Assembly (NCBI RefSeq): GCF_015220045.1
Contig: NZ_JADBGB010000001.1
Span: 1,765,001 to 1,829,000 of the forward strand
Direction: 5' to 3'
Source of the DNA: Marivivens aquimaris
GTDB lineage: Bacteria; Pseudomonadota; Alphaproteobacteria; Rhodobacterales; Rhodobacteraceae
DNA length: 64,000 bases
Positions 54,824 through 63,114 of this stretch are shown piece by piece (the first letter of the stretch is position 1; each line of letters starts with the position of its first letter). The position numbers and the translations under genes are program-made. The notes under the pieces are model-generated. The model was not told the DNA's origin. It saw only the letters and a program-made list of their open reading frames with translations, and did no database searches.

Positions 54824-56931
54824 GCGATCTCTGGTCACTGATTTTCGGGCGACTGACACTCGATGCGCTTCCCGTGATGGAGATTATCCACGCCACCAAC
54901 GGGCGCGAGCTAGCCAGCGGGATCGTTGGGACCGCTGCCGCAGGGCTGGCGGTTCTGGGTGCGCTGTATCTGCTCTATGCGCTGACAAAATACCGCCTCT
55001 GGGGGCCGGTGTGGCGCAACTGGCTGACCTCGGTCGACCACAAGAAAATCGGCATCATGTACATCGTCCTCGCCCTCGTCATGCTGGCGCGCGCATTGGC
55101 TGAAGCATTTGTCATGCGGACTCAGCAGGTGCTTGGTGATGGCGGCGGAGGGCTGGTGTCCAACGAACACTTCGCGCAGCTGTTTTCGACCCACGGCACG
55201 ATCATGATCTTCTTTATGGCGATGCCGTTCCTGACGGGCCTCATCAATTACGTCATGCCGCTCCAGATCGGTGCACGAGATGTGGCGTTTCCCACAATGA
55301 ACTCCGTCAGCCTCGGGTTTACGGCAGCGGGCGCTGTCCTTCTGATGATCTCGCTCGTCTTGCAGCCATTCTCCACCGGCGGCTGGACCGGCTACCCGCC
55401 CTTCACCGAGGCCGCGTTTAATCCGGGCCCCGGACCCGATTACTGGATCTGGGCAGTCACTCTATCAGGCATCGGGACCACGCTGTCGGGCATCAACTTT
55501 GTCGTGACGATCTACAAGTTCCGCTGCGATGGCATGAAGCTGATGGACATGCCGCTGTTCTGCTGGACCTCGCTCTGCACATCGATCCTGATGATCTTCG
55601 CCCTGCCCCCGCTCACGGTCGCAACGGGCCTGCTAGCGCTCGACCGCTACTTCGGCTTCCACATGTTCACCAACGGCGGCGGCGGGAACATGATGAACTT
55701 TGCCAACCTGTTCTGGCTGTTCGGCCACCCCGAGGTCTACATCCTCATTCTACCTGCCTTCGGTGTGTATTCCGAGGTCTTCTCGACCTTCTCCAGCAAG
55801 ACGCTGTACGGCTACACGGCGCTGGTCATCGCCACGATGTGCATCGCCGTGCTGAGCTTCACGGTCTGGGTGCACCATTTCTTTACCATGGGCCAAAGCG
55901 CCAACCTGAACGCCATTTTCGGCATCGCCACGATGCTCATCGGCATTCCGACAGGCGTCAAAATCTACGACTGGATGCTGACGATGTACCGTGGTCGCGT
56001 CCGGATGGCGGTGCCGATGGTCTATGCGGTGGCGTTCCTCATCCTATTCACGATCGGTGGTCTTTCGGGCATTCTGCTCGCCAACCCGTCGCTGGATTAC
56101 GTGATGCACAACACGCTGTTCCTCGTGGCGCACTTCCACAACATGCTGATCCCGGGACTGCTATTCGGAATGCTGGCGGGCTATACACTGTGGTTCCCGA
56201 AGGCGTTCGGTTTCATCCTCGACCCCAAATGGGGCTACCGCGCCGCCTACCTCTGGATCGCGGGGTTCGTGTTCGCGTTTTTCCCGCTCTACGGTCTCGG
56301 CTTCCTCGGAATGCCGCGCCGCATGGCTGAGTATTTCAACGGCGCGTGGTTCCCGCTGACCATCGTCGCCCTCCTCGGCGCTGTGCTCATCATCGCGGCC
56401 TTCGCCTGCCTGTGCATTCAGCTTTATGTGTCGATCCGCGACCGAGAGGCCCTCGCCGTGCCGATGGGCGATCCATGGGACAGCCGGACGCTCGAATGGG
56501 CAGTCCCCGCCCCCGCGCCCGAATGGAATTTCCCCGCAACGCCCGAAGTCGAAGGTCGCGACGCCTTCGCCACTCTCAAAGAAGGCGGCTACGACCTGCG
56601 CGCGCCCGACGACGGCTACCACGATATCGAGATGCCGCGGAATTCGGCGCTCGGCCCCGTGTTGATGGTTAGCTCGACCGCGATGGCCTTCGGACTGGTG
56701 TGGTACATGTGGTGGCTCGCCGCGTTGGGGGCAGTGGTCTGTTTTGCCGCGACCGTGGCCTACGGGTTCCGGCGTGATACCCACCACATCATCAAAGCGG
56801 CCGATGTCAAAGCCGAGTGGGAGGCGTTCTGCGCCCTCGCCGACACCACGCCGCGCATCCCGCGCTCGCTGGAACAGACAACGCAGAACATGGGCCACGC
56901 CATCCCCGCGAGCGAGGAGATCATTTCATGA
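54820..56931 (+). CDS. cyoB: Cytochrome bo-type quinol oxidase subunit I
   Basis: 703 residues, about 14-15 membrane spans. Metal ligands are visible: heme His in STHGTIMIFF, CuB His and the cross-linked Tyr in FGHPEVYILILPAFGV, His-His in VWVHHFFTMG, and the heme-heme His pair in FLVAHFHNMLIPG. It reduces O2 to water and pumps protons. Overlaps cyoA and cyoC by four bases. The C-terminal 150 residues add two spans, as in CyoB. Confidence 0.97.
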   Translation: MSDLWSLIFGRLTLDALPVMEIIHATNGRELASGIVGTAAAGLAVLGALYLLYALTKYRLWGPVWRNWLTSVDHKKIGIMYIVLALVMLARALAEAFVMRTQQVLGDGGGGLVSNEHFAQLFSTHGTIMIFFMAMPFLTGLINYVMPLQIGARDVAFPTMNSVSLGFTAAGAVLLMISLVLQPFSTGGWTGYPPFTEAAFNPGPGPDYWIWAVTLSGIGTTLSGINFVVTIYKFRCDGMKLMDMPLFCWTSLCTSILMIFALPPLTVATGLLALDRYFGFHMFTNGGGGNMMNFANLFWLFGHPEVYILILPAFGVYSEVFSTFSSKTLYGYTALVIATMCIAVLSFTVWVHHFFTMGQSANLNAIFGIATMLIGIPTGVKIYDWMLTMYRGRVRMAVPMVYAVAFLILFTIGGLSGILLANPSLDYVMHNTLFLVAHFHNMLIPGLLFGMLAGYTLWFPKAFGFILDPKWGYRAAYLWIAGFVFAFFPLYGLGFLGMPRRMAEYFNGAWFPLTIVALLGAVLIIAAFACLCIQLYVSIRDREALAVPMGDPWDSRTLEWAVPAPAPEWNFPATPEVEGRDAFATLKEGGYDLRAPDDGYHDIEMPRNSALGPVLMVSSTAMAFGLVWYMWWLAALGAVVCFAATVAYGFRRDTHHIIKAADVKAEWEAFCALADTTPRIPRSLEQTTQNMGHAIPASEEIIS

Positions 56932-57545
56932 GCACCACTCGCCACCCTGGCCTGAACCTCGGCCCGCACCACGGAAAGGCCGACGACACCGCAGAGGTCG
57001 AGGTCTTCGGCTTTTGGGTCTTCATGATGTCCGACGCGATCATCTTCGGCCTTCTGATGGCAACCTACGTCGTGATGTCGGGCAACCTGAACGGCGGTCC
57101 GGGGCCGCGAGAGTTGTTTGAACTGCGGCCTGTGTTCATCGAGACGATGTTGCTGCTCTTCAGTTCCCTGACCTTCGGGTTCGCGCAGATCGGGATGAAG
57201 TATCACCCCCACCCTGCCCGCATGATCATCTGGCTTCTGGTGTCCATCGCGCTTGCGCTGATCTTTGTCGGAATGGAAGTGAACGATTTCATCACGATGG
57301 CTGGCAAAGGCGGCGTCCCGCAGGCGAGCGGTTTCCTTTCGTCGTTCTACGCCCTCGTCCCGCTGCACGGCATACACGTCACGGCTGCCTGCATCTGGGC
57401 CTTCGCGATCCTTGGCCAGATTGCCGTCTACGGGCTGGATGACGAGGTCAAAACGGGGATGCTGAGACTTGGTATCCTCTGGCATTTCCTCGACATCGTG
57501 TGGATCGGCATCTTCTCTATCGTCTATATCGGAGGGCTGGCATGA
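56928..57545 (+). CDS. cyoC: Cytochrome bo-type quinol oxidase subunit III
   Basis: 205 residues with about five spans: FGFWVFMMSDAIIFGLLMAT at the start, SSLTFGFAQIGM, and ALVPLHGIHVTAACIWAF then LWHFLDIVWIGIF at the end, all typical of CyoC. The ATG at 56928 overlaps the cyoB stop (ATGA); an upstream GTG frame is not real. No ribosome site other than GAGGAGAT is needed, since coupling by overlap is evident. Confidence 0.95.
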   Translation: MSTTRHPGLNLGPHHGKADDTAEVEVFGFWVFMMSDAIIFGLLMATYVVMSGNLNGGPGPRELFELRPVFIETMLLLFSSLTFGFAQIGMKYHPHPARMIIWLLVSIALALIFVGMEVNDFITMAGKGGVPQASGFLSSFYALVPLHGIHVTAACIWAFAILGQIAVYGLDDEVKTGMLRLGILWHFLDIVWIGIFSIVYIGGLA

Positions 57546-57853
57546 CCGACAAAGCGGCAGAGAAGCGCAAAGAACAACTCAGCTACGCTTTCGGGTTCGG
57601 ATATGCGCTGCTACTCACGGTGCCGTTGTTCGCATCGGTCGCCTTCGACTGGATCGACCGCAGCACGCTGCTCTGGATCACGGGCATCGCGGCCATCCTC
57701 CAGATCGTCGTGCATTTCCGGTTCTTCCTTCACATCCGCCTCAAGGGGCAGACAAAGGAAGACCTGCAACTCATCCTCTTCACGACACTCGTGATGGGTG
57801 TCATGGGCCTCGGCACGATCTGGGTAATTTTCAACCTGATGAGCCGGATGTAG
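57542..57853 (+). CDS. cyoD: Cytochrome bo-type quinol oxidase subunit IV
   Basis: 103 residues with three spans: FGFGYALLLTVPLFASVAF, LWITGIAAILQIVVHFRFFL and the last IMGLGTIWVIF-type helix (VMGVMGLGTIWVIFNL). The ILQIVVHFRFFLHI piece is the CyoD hallmark. It overlaps cyoC by four bases. No cyoE (heme O synthase) follows: the next gene is convergent. Confidence 0.94.
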   Translation: MTDKAAEKRKEQLSYAFGFGYALLLTVPLFASVAFDWIDRSTLLWITGIAAILQIVVHFRFFLHIRLKGQTKEDLQLILFTTLVMGVMGLGTIWVIFNLMSRM

Positions 57854-57870
57854 CGCCGTTTACAGGCGCT
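57852..57870 (+). terminator. Weak hairpin at the end of the cyo operon
   Basis: AGCGCC and GGCGCT (57852-57857, 57865-57870) pair across a seven-base loop, starting within the cyoD stop codon. No T run follows, so it is a weak terminator at best. Confidence 0.3.
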
Positions 57871-57882
57871 ACTACAGTAGTC

Positions 57883-59229
57883 CTAGTCAATCGACTGGAA
57901 CGGAAACGTCGGACGCGGCCGGTGTTCGTTGGCTTGCGCGAGCACGTCCTGACACACGGCACCGTCGGTCAGCAGCATGATCTGCTGGCGCGGCAGAGTG
58001 CGAATGTCCGGGGACAGATAGCCTGACTTCACGACAAGCAGCGGATGTGCACTCAGCACGAGCCCGAGCGCTTCGAAGTCTGCGAAGTTGTGGAACGGGC
58101 GGCGTTTCTTAGAGATGACCACCGTCTGCGCCCCACTTGCGACCACGGCGCAATCCATTGCAAAGGTCACCTGATCGACGATCAACTTTACCTCCGGACC
58201 GCCGCCGCCAAGCGCTCCGCCGACCGTGACCGAAGAAGCGCCATTCAGAAGCGCCTCATACGCTGAGGGCGAGCAAATACCCGCGAACAACGCAGGCATG
58301 ACTGCCGCTTGGATTGCCGCCAGAACGTCGGCACGATCCCCCACACCGCCAGCGGTCGGGTTGTCGCCGCTATCGGCCAGCACCGTCGGCAGTTCAAGCG
58401 CGGCCAATGCCTCATCCAATGACATGGAGTTCATATCGTAAGTCAGATCGTGCCGAACCGCGCGATAGCGAGCGGCAATCTCGTCCGCCTTGGCCTGTCC
58501 CGCATCGGGGTCGGTCGCAGTCACAACAGCCGCCGCAGTCGCGCGCGGGCTGTCGGCCCAGACGTAGCCGATCATCAAATTGCTATCGACAATACCCTCG
58601 TCTTCGTCGTCTAGCGGCAATTCCGCATAGAGCGACTGACACGGCTCGACAAACGTGGACGACATCTCTCCCGACACCAGCACCGGCACCGCGGACCACT
58701 TCACGCAAGGACGCGGGCCATCCAACGCATCGGCGAGGATCTTCGCAGCGCGGGCATAGGTCTCCGGCACGTCGATATGAGGAGCCGTGCGGTAGGCCGC
58801 AAAGCCATCGAGGTTTGTGGTGATCTGATCGGTGATCTGTCCGTGCAGATCGAAGGACGCCGAGATTATGCAATCCGGCCCGACGATCTGGCGGACTTCG
58901 GCGATAAACTCGCCCTCAGGATCAGTCACATCCGGCACGAACATCGCGCCGTGCATCAGCAGCAGCACGCCTTCGAGGGGTAGCGCATCGCGGAGCATCG
59001 CCATGAACTCGGCCCGTTGCGCGGCGAAACAAGCGCTCGAAACCGGACCGCCCGGCACCGAGCGTTCGTGGAACAGCGGGACAGGCGTGATGCCCCTTGC
59101 GGCGAAATCGAAGTTCGCGCGCTGGATCAGGTCGTCGCCTTCCGAGCGGGTGAAATCCTCTCTCACCTGTTCGAGCGGCGAATAGCTCGAACATTCGGTG
59201 TGGAGGCCGCCGATCGCAACGCGCTTCAT
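57883..59229 (-). CDS. M81-family metallopeptidase (MlrC-like)
   Basis: 448 residues, MlrC family. Starts VAIGGLHTECSSYSPLE; zinc ligands are in SFDLHGQITDQ and TAPHIDVPETYARAA (Asp-His and His), and the active region DSGDNPTAGGVGDRADVLA is conserved. MlrC cleaves linearised microcystin; most family members have unknown substrates. It is the last gene of the amino-sugar operon, its ATG overlapping the hexosaminidase stop by four bases, which suggests a substrate that appears with GlcNAc or muropeptides. That is inference. Confidence 0.9.
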   Translation of the reverse strand: MKRVAIGGLHTECSSYSPLEQVREDFTRSEGDDLIQRANFDFAARGITPVPLFHERSVPGGPVSSACFAAQRAEFMAMLRDALPLEGVLLLMHGAMFVPDVTDPEGEFIAEVRQIVGPDCIISASFDLHGQITDQITTNLDGFAAYRTAPHIDVPETYARAAKILADALDGPRPCVKWSAVPVLVSGEMSSTFVEPCQSLYAELPLDDEDEGIVDSNLMIGYVWADSPRATAAAVVTATDPDAGQAKADEIAARYRAVRHDLTYDMNSMSLDEALAALELPTVLADSGDNPTAGGVGDRADVLAAIQAAVMPALFAGICSPSAYEALLNGASSVTVGGALGGGGPEVKLIVDQVTFAMDCAVVASGAQTVVISKKRRPFHNFADFEALGLVLSAHPLLVVKSGYLSPDIRTLPRQQIMLLTDGAVCQDVLAQANEHRPRPTFPFQSID

Positions 59230-61112
59230 AGCTGCGGCATCCTGTGCGAGAGGGCAAAGAACCGGTCACGGTCTTTGTTGTCAGGCTGCGTCCAGCCAGC
59301 CTCGGCGATAGCTGAAAGACGTGGGAAAACCATGTGGTTGAAATGGCGGTCGCCGACGATGGTTTCGGTCCAGATACCGGCCTGAACGCCGACCAGCTTT
59401 CCAGGGCCTTCGGGCAGGCCGCGGCTCGGTTCGAAATCGTAGCAGAACGCGGGCGTGCAAACACCAGCCCAGGCAGCACCGGGCTCGTTCCAGCCGTCTG
59501 CCTGTACCATATCGAGGTAATATGCCTGACCCGGGGTGGCGACGACGTCGTAGCCTTCCTTCATCAGCGCAGCAGTCGTTTCGACCTTCTGCCACGCGAA
59601 CAATAGGCTGCCGTCGCGGTCCACGCCGCCGCCTTCGCCGCATTCATCCCAACCACCAAGTTGGCGGCCGCGCGCTTTCAGCATCTCGTGGATCTTGCGC
59701 ATGAAATAGGCCTGCAGCTCCATCGTGCCCGAGAGCCCCTCGCGCTTTGCCAGCTCCTGCGCGGCGGGCGATTGGGACCATGTTTTCTTGTCCACCTCGT
59801 CACCGCCGACGTGGATAATCGGGGACGGGAACATCTCGCAAATCTCGTCGAGCATTTGCTCCAGCACTTCATAGGTACGAGGCAGCGCAGGGTTCAGCGC
59901 GTTGTTCGGATAACCTTGGATCGAACGGTAGCTATCGGGCGTTTCGTCCGCATCCTTGAGACCCGGAATAGCCGAGAGGAGTGCGGTGACGTGGCCCGGA
60001 ATGTCGATTTCGGGCATGACGGTGATGCCAAATTCAGCGGCGCGCTCGACGACCTCGGCGACCTCGTCGAAGCTGTAGTCACCCTGCTGACCGTTGGGAC
60101 CATCCGCGTATTGCGGGGCAAGTGCATTGCCACGACCGCGCTTTGCGGCGTGCTCGGCTAGTCCTTGGAACTTGCGGGACGGCAAACGCCAGCCTTCGTC
60201 GTCGGTCAGGTGCCAGTGCAGGTGGCTGAAACGGTGCCACGCAAGAATATCGACGAAGCGCAGCACCTTATCGGCACCGCGGAAATTGCGAGCCACATCG
60301 AGGTGCGCGCCCCGCCAGTCAAAACGCGGAGCGTCCTCGACCGTACCCGAAGTCGGGCGGGCAAAACGGTCGTCAGCATAGGCATGGTGCAGGATCTGCG
60401 CGATGGCGATCACGCCGTAAATACGGCCTTGGTCATCGCTATGCTCAAGCGTGATTTCGTCGGTCGCGAAAGTCAGTTTGTAGCCTTGCGCGGGCGCGTC
60501 GCCTTGCTTGACCGTAACAGCCACACCCACGACAGGAATGGCAGAGACTGGAGCCTTGGCGGACGGGAATAGACGGCGTTGGAGCTTGGCGACCGAAGCG
60601 AAAAGCGCGGCATCTTTTTCGTCAGCGGGGTAAGCGACAGCGGCCTCGCCAAAGCTGTCGACCTCGACCGAATTGGGCCAAGGCAGAAGGCCGAGCTGGC
60701 TGGTGACCTTGCCATCAGGCCAGTCTTTTAGCGGCGAAAGCTGGGTGCCTGCAGGTGCTTCAAGGTCGCCGATGGCGGCAGAGGTCGCATTGCCCTTCGC
60801 GTCTTCAATCCACGATGCCAGAACGCCTTGTGAGCGGTTCTTGGGTGGGTGGGTCAGGCCGTCGATGCGGAAGGTCAGCACCTCGCCAGCGCCGATTTCC
60901 TTGGCGTCGGGCGTCAGTTCAACGTGGTTCGCGAACTTGCGCTGGAACTTAGCGCCCGTCACCGCAACATCATCGCGAATGCGGGTCATGGAGCTGTAGC
61001 AAAGCTTTGCCAGTGCCAGCGGCTCGGTACCGGTGTTCATCAGACGGAATTCGAAAGCGCCATGTTCGGTGCCGGTGTCGTTCAGGTAGCGTTGCGCAAG
61101 AAAGAGCGTCAT
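59226..61112 (-). CDS. Beta-N-acetylhexosaminidase (GH20)
   Basis: About 628 residues. An N-terminal beta domain (about 1-130), a GH20b domain (about 140-260) and the catalytic TIM barrel, with HLTDDEGWRLPS and the catalytic Asp-Glu in HVGGDEVDKKTW. It releases terminal GlcNAc or GalNAc. No signal peptide is seen, so it may act on imported chito-oligosaccharides in the cytoplasm. The ATG at 61112 overlaps nagA by four bases; a frame extension to 61478 lies over nagA and is not real. Confidence 0.93.
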   Translation of the reverse strand: MTLFLAQRYLNDTGTEHGAFEFRLMNTGTEPLALAKLCYSSMTRIRDDVAVTGAKFQRKFANHVELTPDAKEIGAGEVLTFRIDGLTHPPKNRSQGVLASWIEDAKGNATSAAIGDLEAPAGTQLSPLKDWPDGKVTSQLGLLPWPNSVEVDSFGEAAVAYPADEKDAALFASVAKLQRRLFPSAKAPVSAIPVVGVAVTVKQGDAPAQGYKLTFATDEITLEHSDDQGRIYGVIAIAQILHHAYADDRFARPTSGTVEDAPRFDWRGAHLDVARNFRGADKVLRFVDILAWHRFSHLHWHLTDDEGWRLPSRKFQGLAEHAAKRGRGNALAPQYADGPNGQQGDYSFDEVAEVVERAAEFGITVMPEIDIPGHVTALLSAIPGLKDADETPDSYRSIQGYPNNALNPALPRTYEVLEQMLDEICEMFPSPIIHVGGDEVDKKTWSQSPAAQELAKREGLSGTMELQAYFMRKIHEMLKARGRQLGGWDECGEGGGVDRDGSLLFAWQKVETTAALMKEGYDVVATPGQAYYLDMVQADGWNEPGAAWAGVCTPAFCYDFEPSRGLPEGPGKLVGVQAGIWTETIVGDRHFNHMVFPRLSAIAEAGWTQPDNKDRDRFFALSHRMPQL

Positions 61113-62203
61113 GCGGCCTCCAGTGGGGCGTATTTGAGGTGTTCGTCGAGAGTTATGAAGTCGGCCAATGCCGCTCCTGCGCCAATACGCTGCGGCTTCA
61201 GCCCGATAGCCGCGCGCGGCACGTCGGTTGCCATGGCAATGGCGGTTTCGAGCGGCACATCGGCCTTGCGATGAAGGTTGGCGATACTGGTGACCATGTC
61301 GATATGCGCGCCTGCCAGCGAGCCTTCGGCATTCACCAGCGCGCCATCGCGGACAAAGATTTTCTGGCCGTAGAGTACAAAATGATCCGGCCCACCGACC
61401 GTAGCCATCGCATCGGACACGAGGTAGGTCAGCCCCGCCTTGGGACGCGCGGCGAGCGCAATGCGGACCATGTCCCAATCAACGTGGATGCCATCGGCGA
61501 TCAGGCCGCAGTAGCCCTCGGACAGAAGCGCGGCGGCCAGAATTCCCGGCGCGCGGGACAGCATCGGCGGCATCGCGTTGTAGATGTGGGTGAAGCAGGA
61601 GATGCCGTTGTCGAGGCCCTCGCGAGCTTGAGCGGCAGTCGCGGCAGAGTGACCCGCAGCGAGGATCGCGCCCGCAGCGACCATCCGCCCCATCAGATCG
61701 CGGTCGGCCAGTTCAGGCGCAAGCGTCAGTACAACAGTGACGCCAGCGTGGCGAAGACGCTCGACCGTACGCACGGTGGTCTCGTTCAGCGGACGGATGA
61801 ACTCGGGTTTGTGGGTGCCGCGCCGCTCGATGGCGAGGTGCGGACCTTCAATATGCAGACCAAGCTGGCCAGCCTCGCCCTTGACCTCAATCGCGGCGTC
61901 AGCTGCTGCGTCAATAACTTCGGCGGTATCCGTAATGACCGTCGGAAGTATCGCGGTCGTACCGAGCGATGCGTGCGCTTTTTGCATGGTGCGCAAAGCG
62001 TCCGCCGTCGGCGAACCGTTCAGCATCACGCCGCCCCCACCGTTGACCTGAAGGTCGTGACAACCCGGCATAAAAAGAAACGGCGATTGGTCACCGCTCG
62101 CTTGGGTTTCAAAGATCCGTTTGACCTTGCCATCGGCGGTTTCAATCCCGAGCCCCGTTTTCAGGCGGCCGTCGAGAAAGGTAAACTCTGGTGTAATCAA
62201 CAT
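61109..62203 (-). CDS. nagA: N-acetylglucosamine-6-phosphate deacetylase
   Basis: About 364 residues, amidohydrolase fold. Metal and substrate motifs: CHDLQVNGGGGV, LHIEGPHLAIERRGTHK (Glu-His), ILAAGHSAAT, CFTHIYNAMPP, GIHVDW and LVSDAMATVGG (catalytic Asp). It removes acetate from GlcNAc-6-P. The ATG at 62203 has GGGAG seven bases before it and shares its A with the ROK stop; a GTG at 62206 is possible. Confidence 0.94.
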   Translation of the reverse strand: MLITPEFTFLDGRLKTGLGIETADGKVKRIFETQASGDQSPFLFMPGCHDLQVNGGGGVMLNGSPTADALRTMQKAHASLGTTAILPTVITDTAEVIDAAADAAIEVKGEAGQLGLHIEGPHLAIERRGTHKPEFIRPLNETTVRTVERLRHAGVTVVLTLAPELADRDLMGRMVAAGAILAAGHSAATAAQAREGLDNGISCFTHIYNAMPPMLSRAPGILAAALLSEGYCGLIADGIHVDWDMVRIALAARPKAGLTYLVSDAMATVGGPDHFVLYGQKIFVRDGALVNAEGSLAGAHIDMVTSIANLHRKADVPLETAIAMATDVPRAAIGLKPQRIGAGAALADFITLDEHLKYAPLEAA

Positions 62204-63114
62204 CACTTCGCTCCCGCGAATTCGAGCGCTGCCAGCCCTGCCCCGCGCGCGCCGGAACTGTCGCCATGCAGAGCGAGGCGGATCTTTGGCGCAGCGACAT
62301 GGCCAAGGCGATGACGCTCCAGCGCGACCTCAAGCCTGCCCGTCAGGTTCGGAATTTGCGACGCCCCGCCACCGAGTACAATGCACCCCGGATCGAGCAT
62401 CACCTGAATTGTATAGAGGCACTCCGCCACAATATCCGTCCAGATGTTCAGAAGGCGCTCGGCTAGGTTGGTGTCGACGACATGGAGTTCATGCGCACCG
62501 ATCCGTTGGCCCGTCACATGCTCTGCGATGTTCGCGAAGCCCGTGCCGGACATGTAGTTTTCCATGCAGGCGACCTTGCCGCATCCGCAGGTAAAGACCG
62601 GAAGATTGTGACGTGTCGCAGCGCGCAGCGGCACCCCGACGTGACCGATTTCAATCGCGAGGCCGTTTTCGCGGTAGGGCAACTCTCCGTTCAAAACGTA
62701 TCCGCCGCCAACGCCGGTGCCGAGGATAAGGCCCATGACCGACACTTCGCCCTGCCCTGCACCATTCATCGCTTCGGAAAACGCGAAGGCCATGCAGTCG
62801 TTGATGACGGGGATCGCAACGCCGATGCGGGTCTTTACCGCCGCCTCGATAGAGTGGCCTGTGGACGGGATGTTCGACGCGTAGCAGATGCCCGTTTCGC
62901 GGTCGATAACGCCTGGCACGCAGACACCAATGGGCAGGTCCTTCCCGCCCTGCGCGTGCAGCCACTCGATCTGGTCGACCAGCGCGTCGATCATCTCGTC
63001 AAAGCTGGACAAAGGTGTCGGCACGCGCCGCTTTTCAATCGTCGCCGTCTCGGGCCCGTCAAAGAAACGGGCCTCGATTTTGGTGCCGCCAAGGTCGATG
63101 CCGCCGCAAATCAT
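62203..63114 (-). CDS. nagK: ROK-family sugar kinase, probable N-acetylglucosamine kinase
   Basis: About 303 residues. ATP loop CGGIDLGGTKIEARFFDG, catalytic Asp in VINDCMAFAFSEA, ATP site LILGTGVGGGYV, His of the ROK motif in EIGHVGVPL and a zinc-binding CGCGKVACMENY. In this operon, upstream of nagA, it most likely phosphorylates free GlcNAc. The ATG at 63114 overlaps the SIS gene stop by four bases; the longer frame to 63204 lies over that gene. Confidence 0.9.
   Translation of the reverse strand: MICGGIDLGGTKIEARFFDGPETATIEKRRVPTPLSSFDEMIDALVDQIEWLHAQGGKDLPIGVCVPGVIDRETGICYASNIPSTGHSIEAAVKTRIGVAIPVINDCMAFAFSEAMNGAGQGEVSVMGLILGTGVGGGYVLNGELPYRENGLAIEIGHVGVPLRAATRHNLPVFTCGCGKVACMENYMSGTGFANIAEHVTGQRIGAHELHVVDTNLAERLLNIWTDIVAECLYTIQVMLDPGCIVLGGGASQIPNLTGRLEVALERHRLGHVAAPKIRLALHGDSSGARGAGLAALEFAGAK

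Noticed and set aside
59226..61478. 122-residue N-terminal extension of the hexosaminidase
   Set aside because: The extension lies in nagA's sequence in another frame; the ATG at 61112 overlaps the nagA stop and gives a normal N-terminus.
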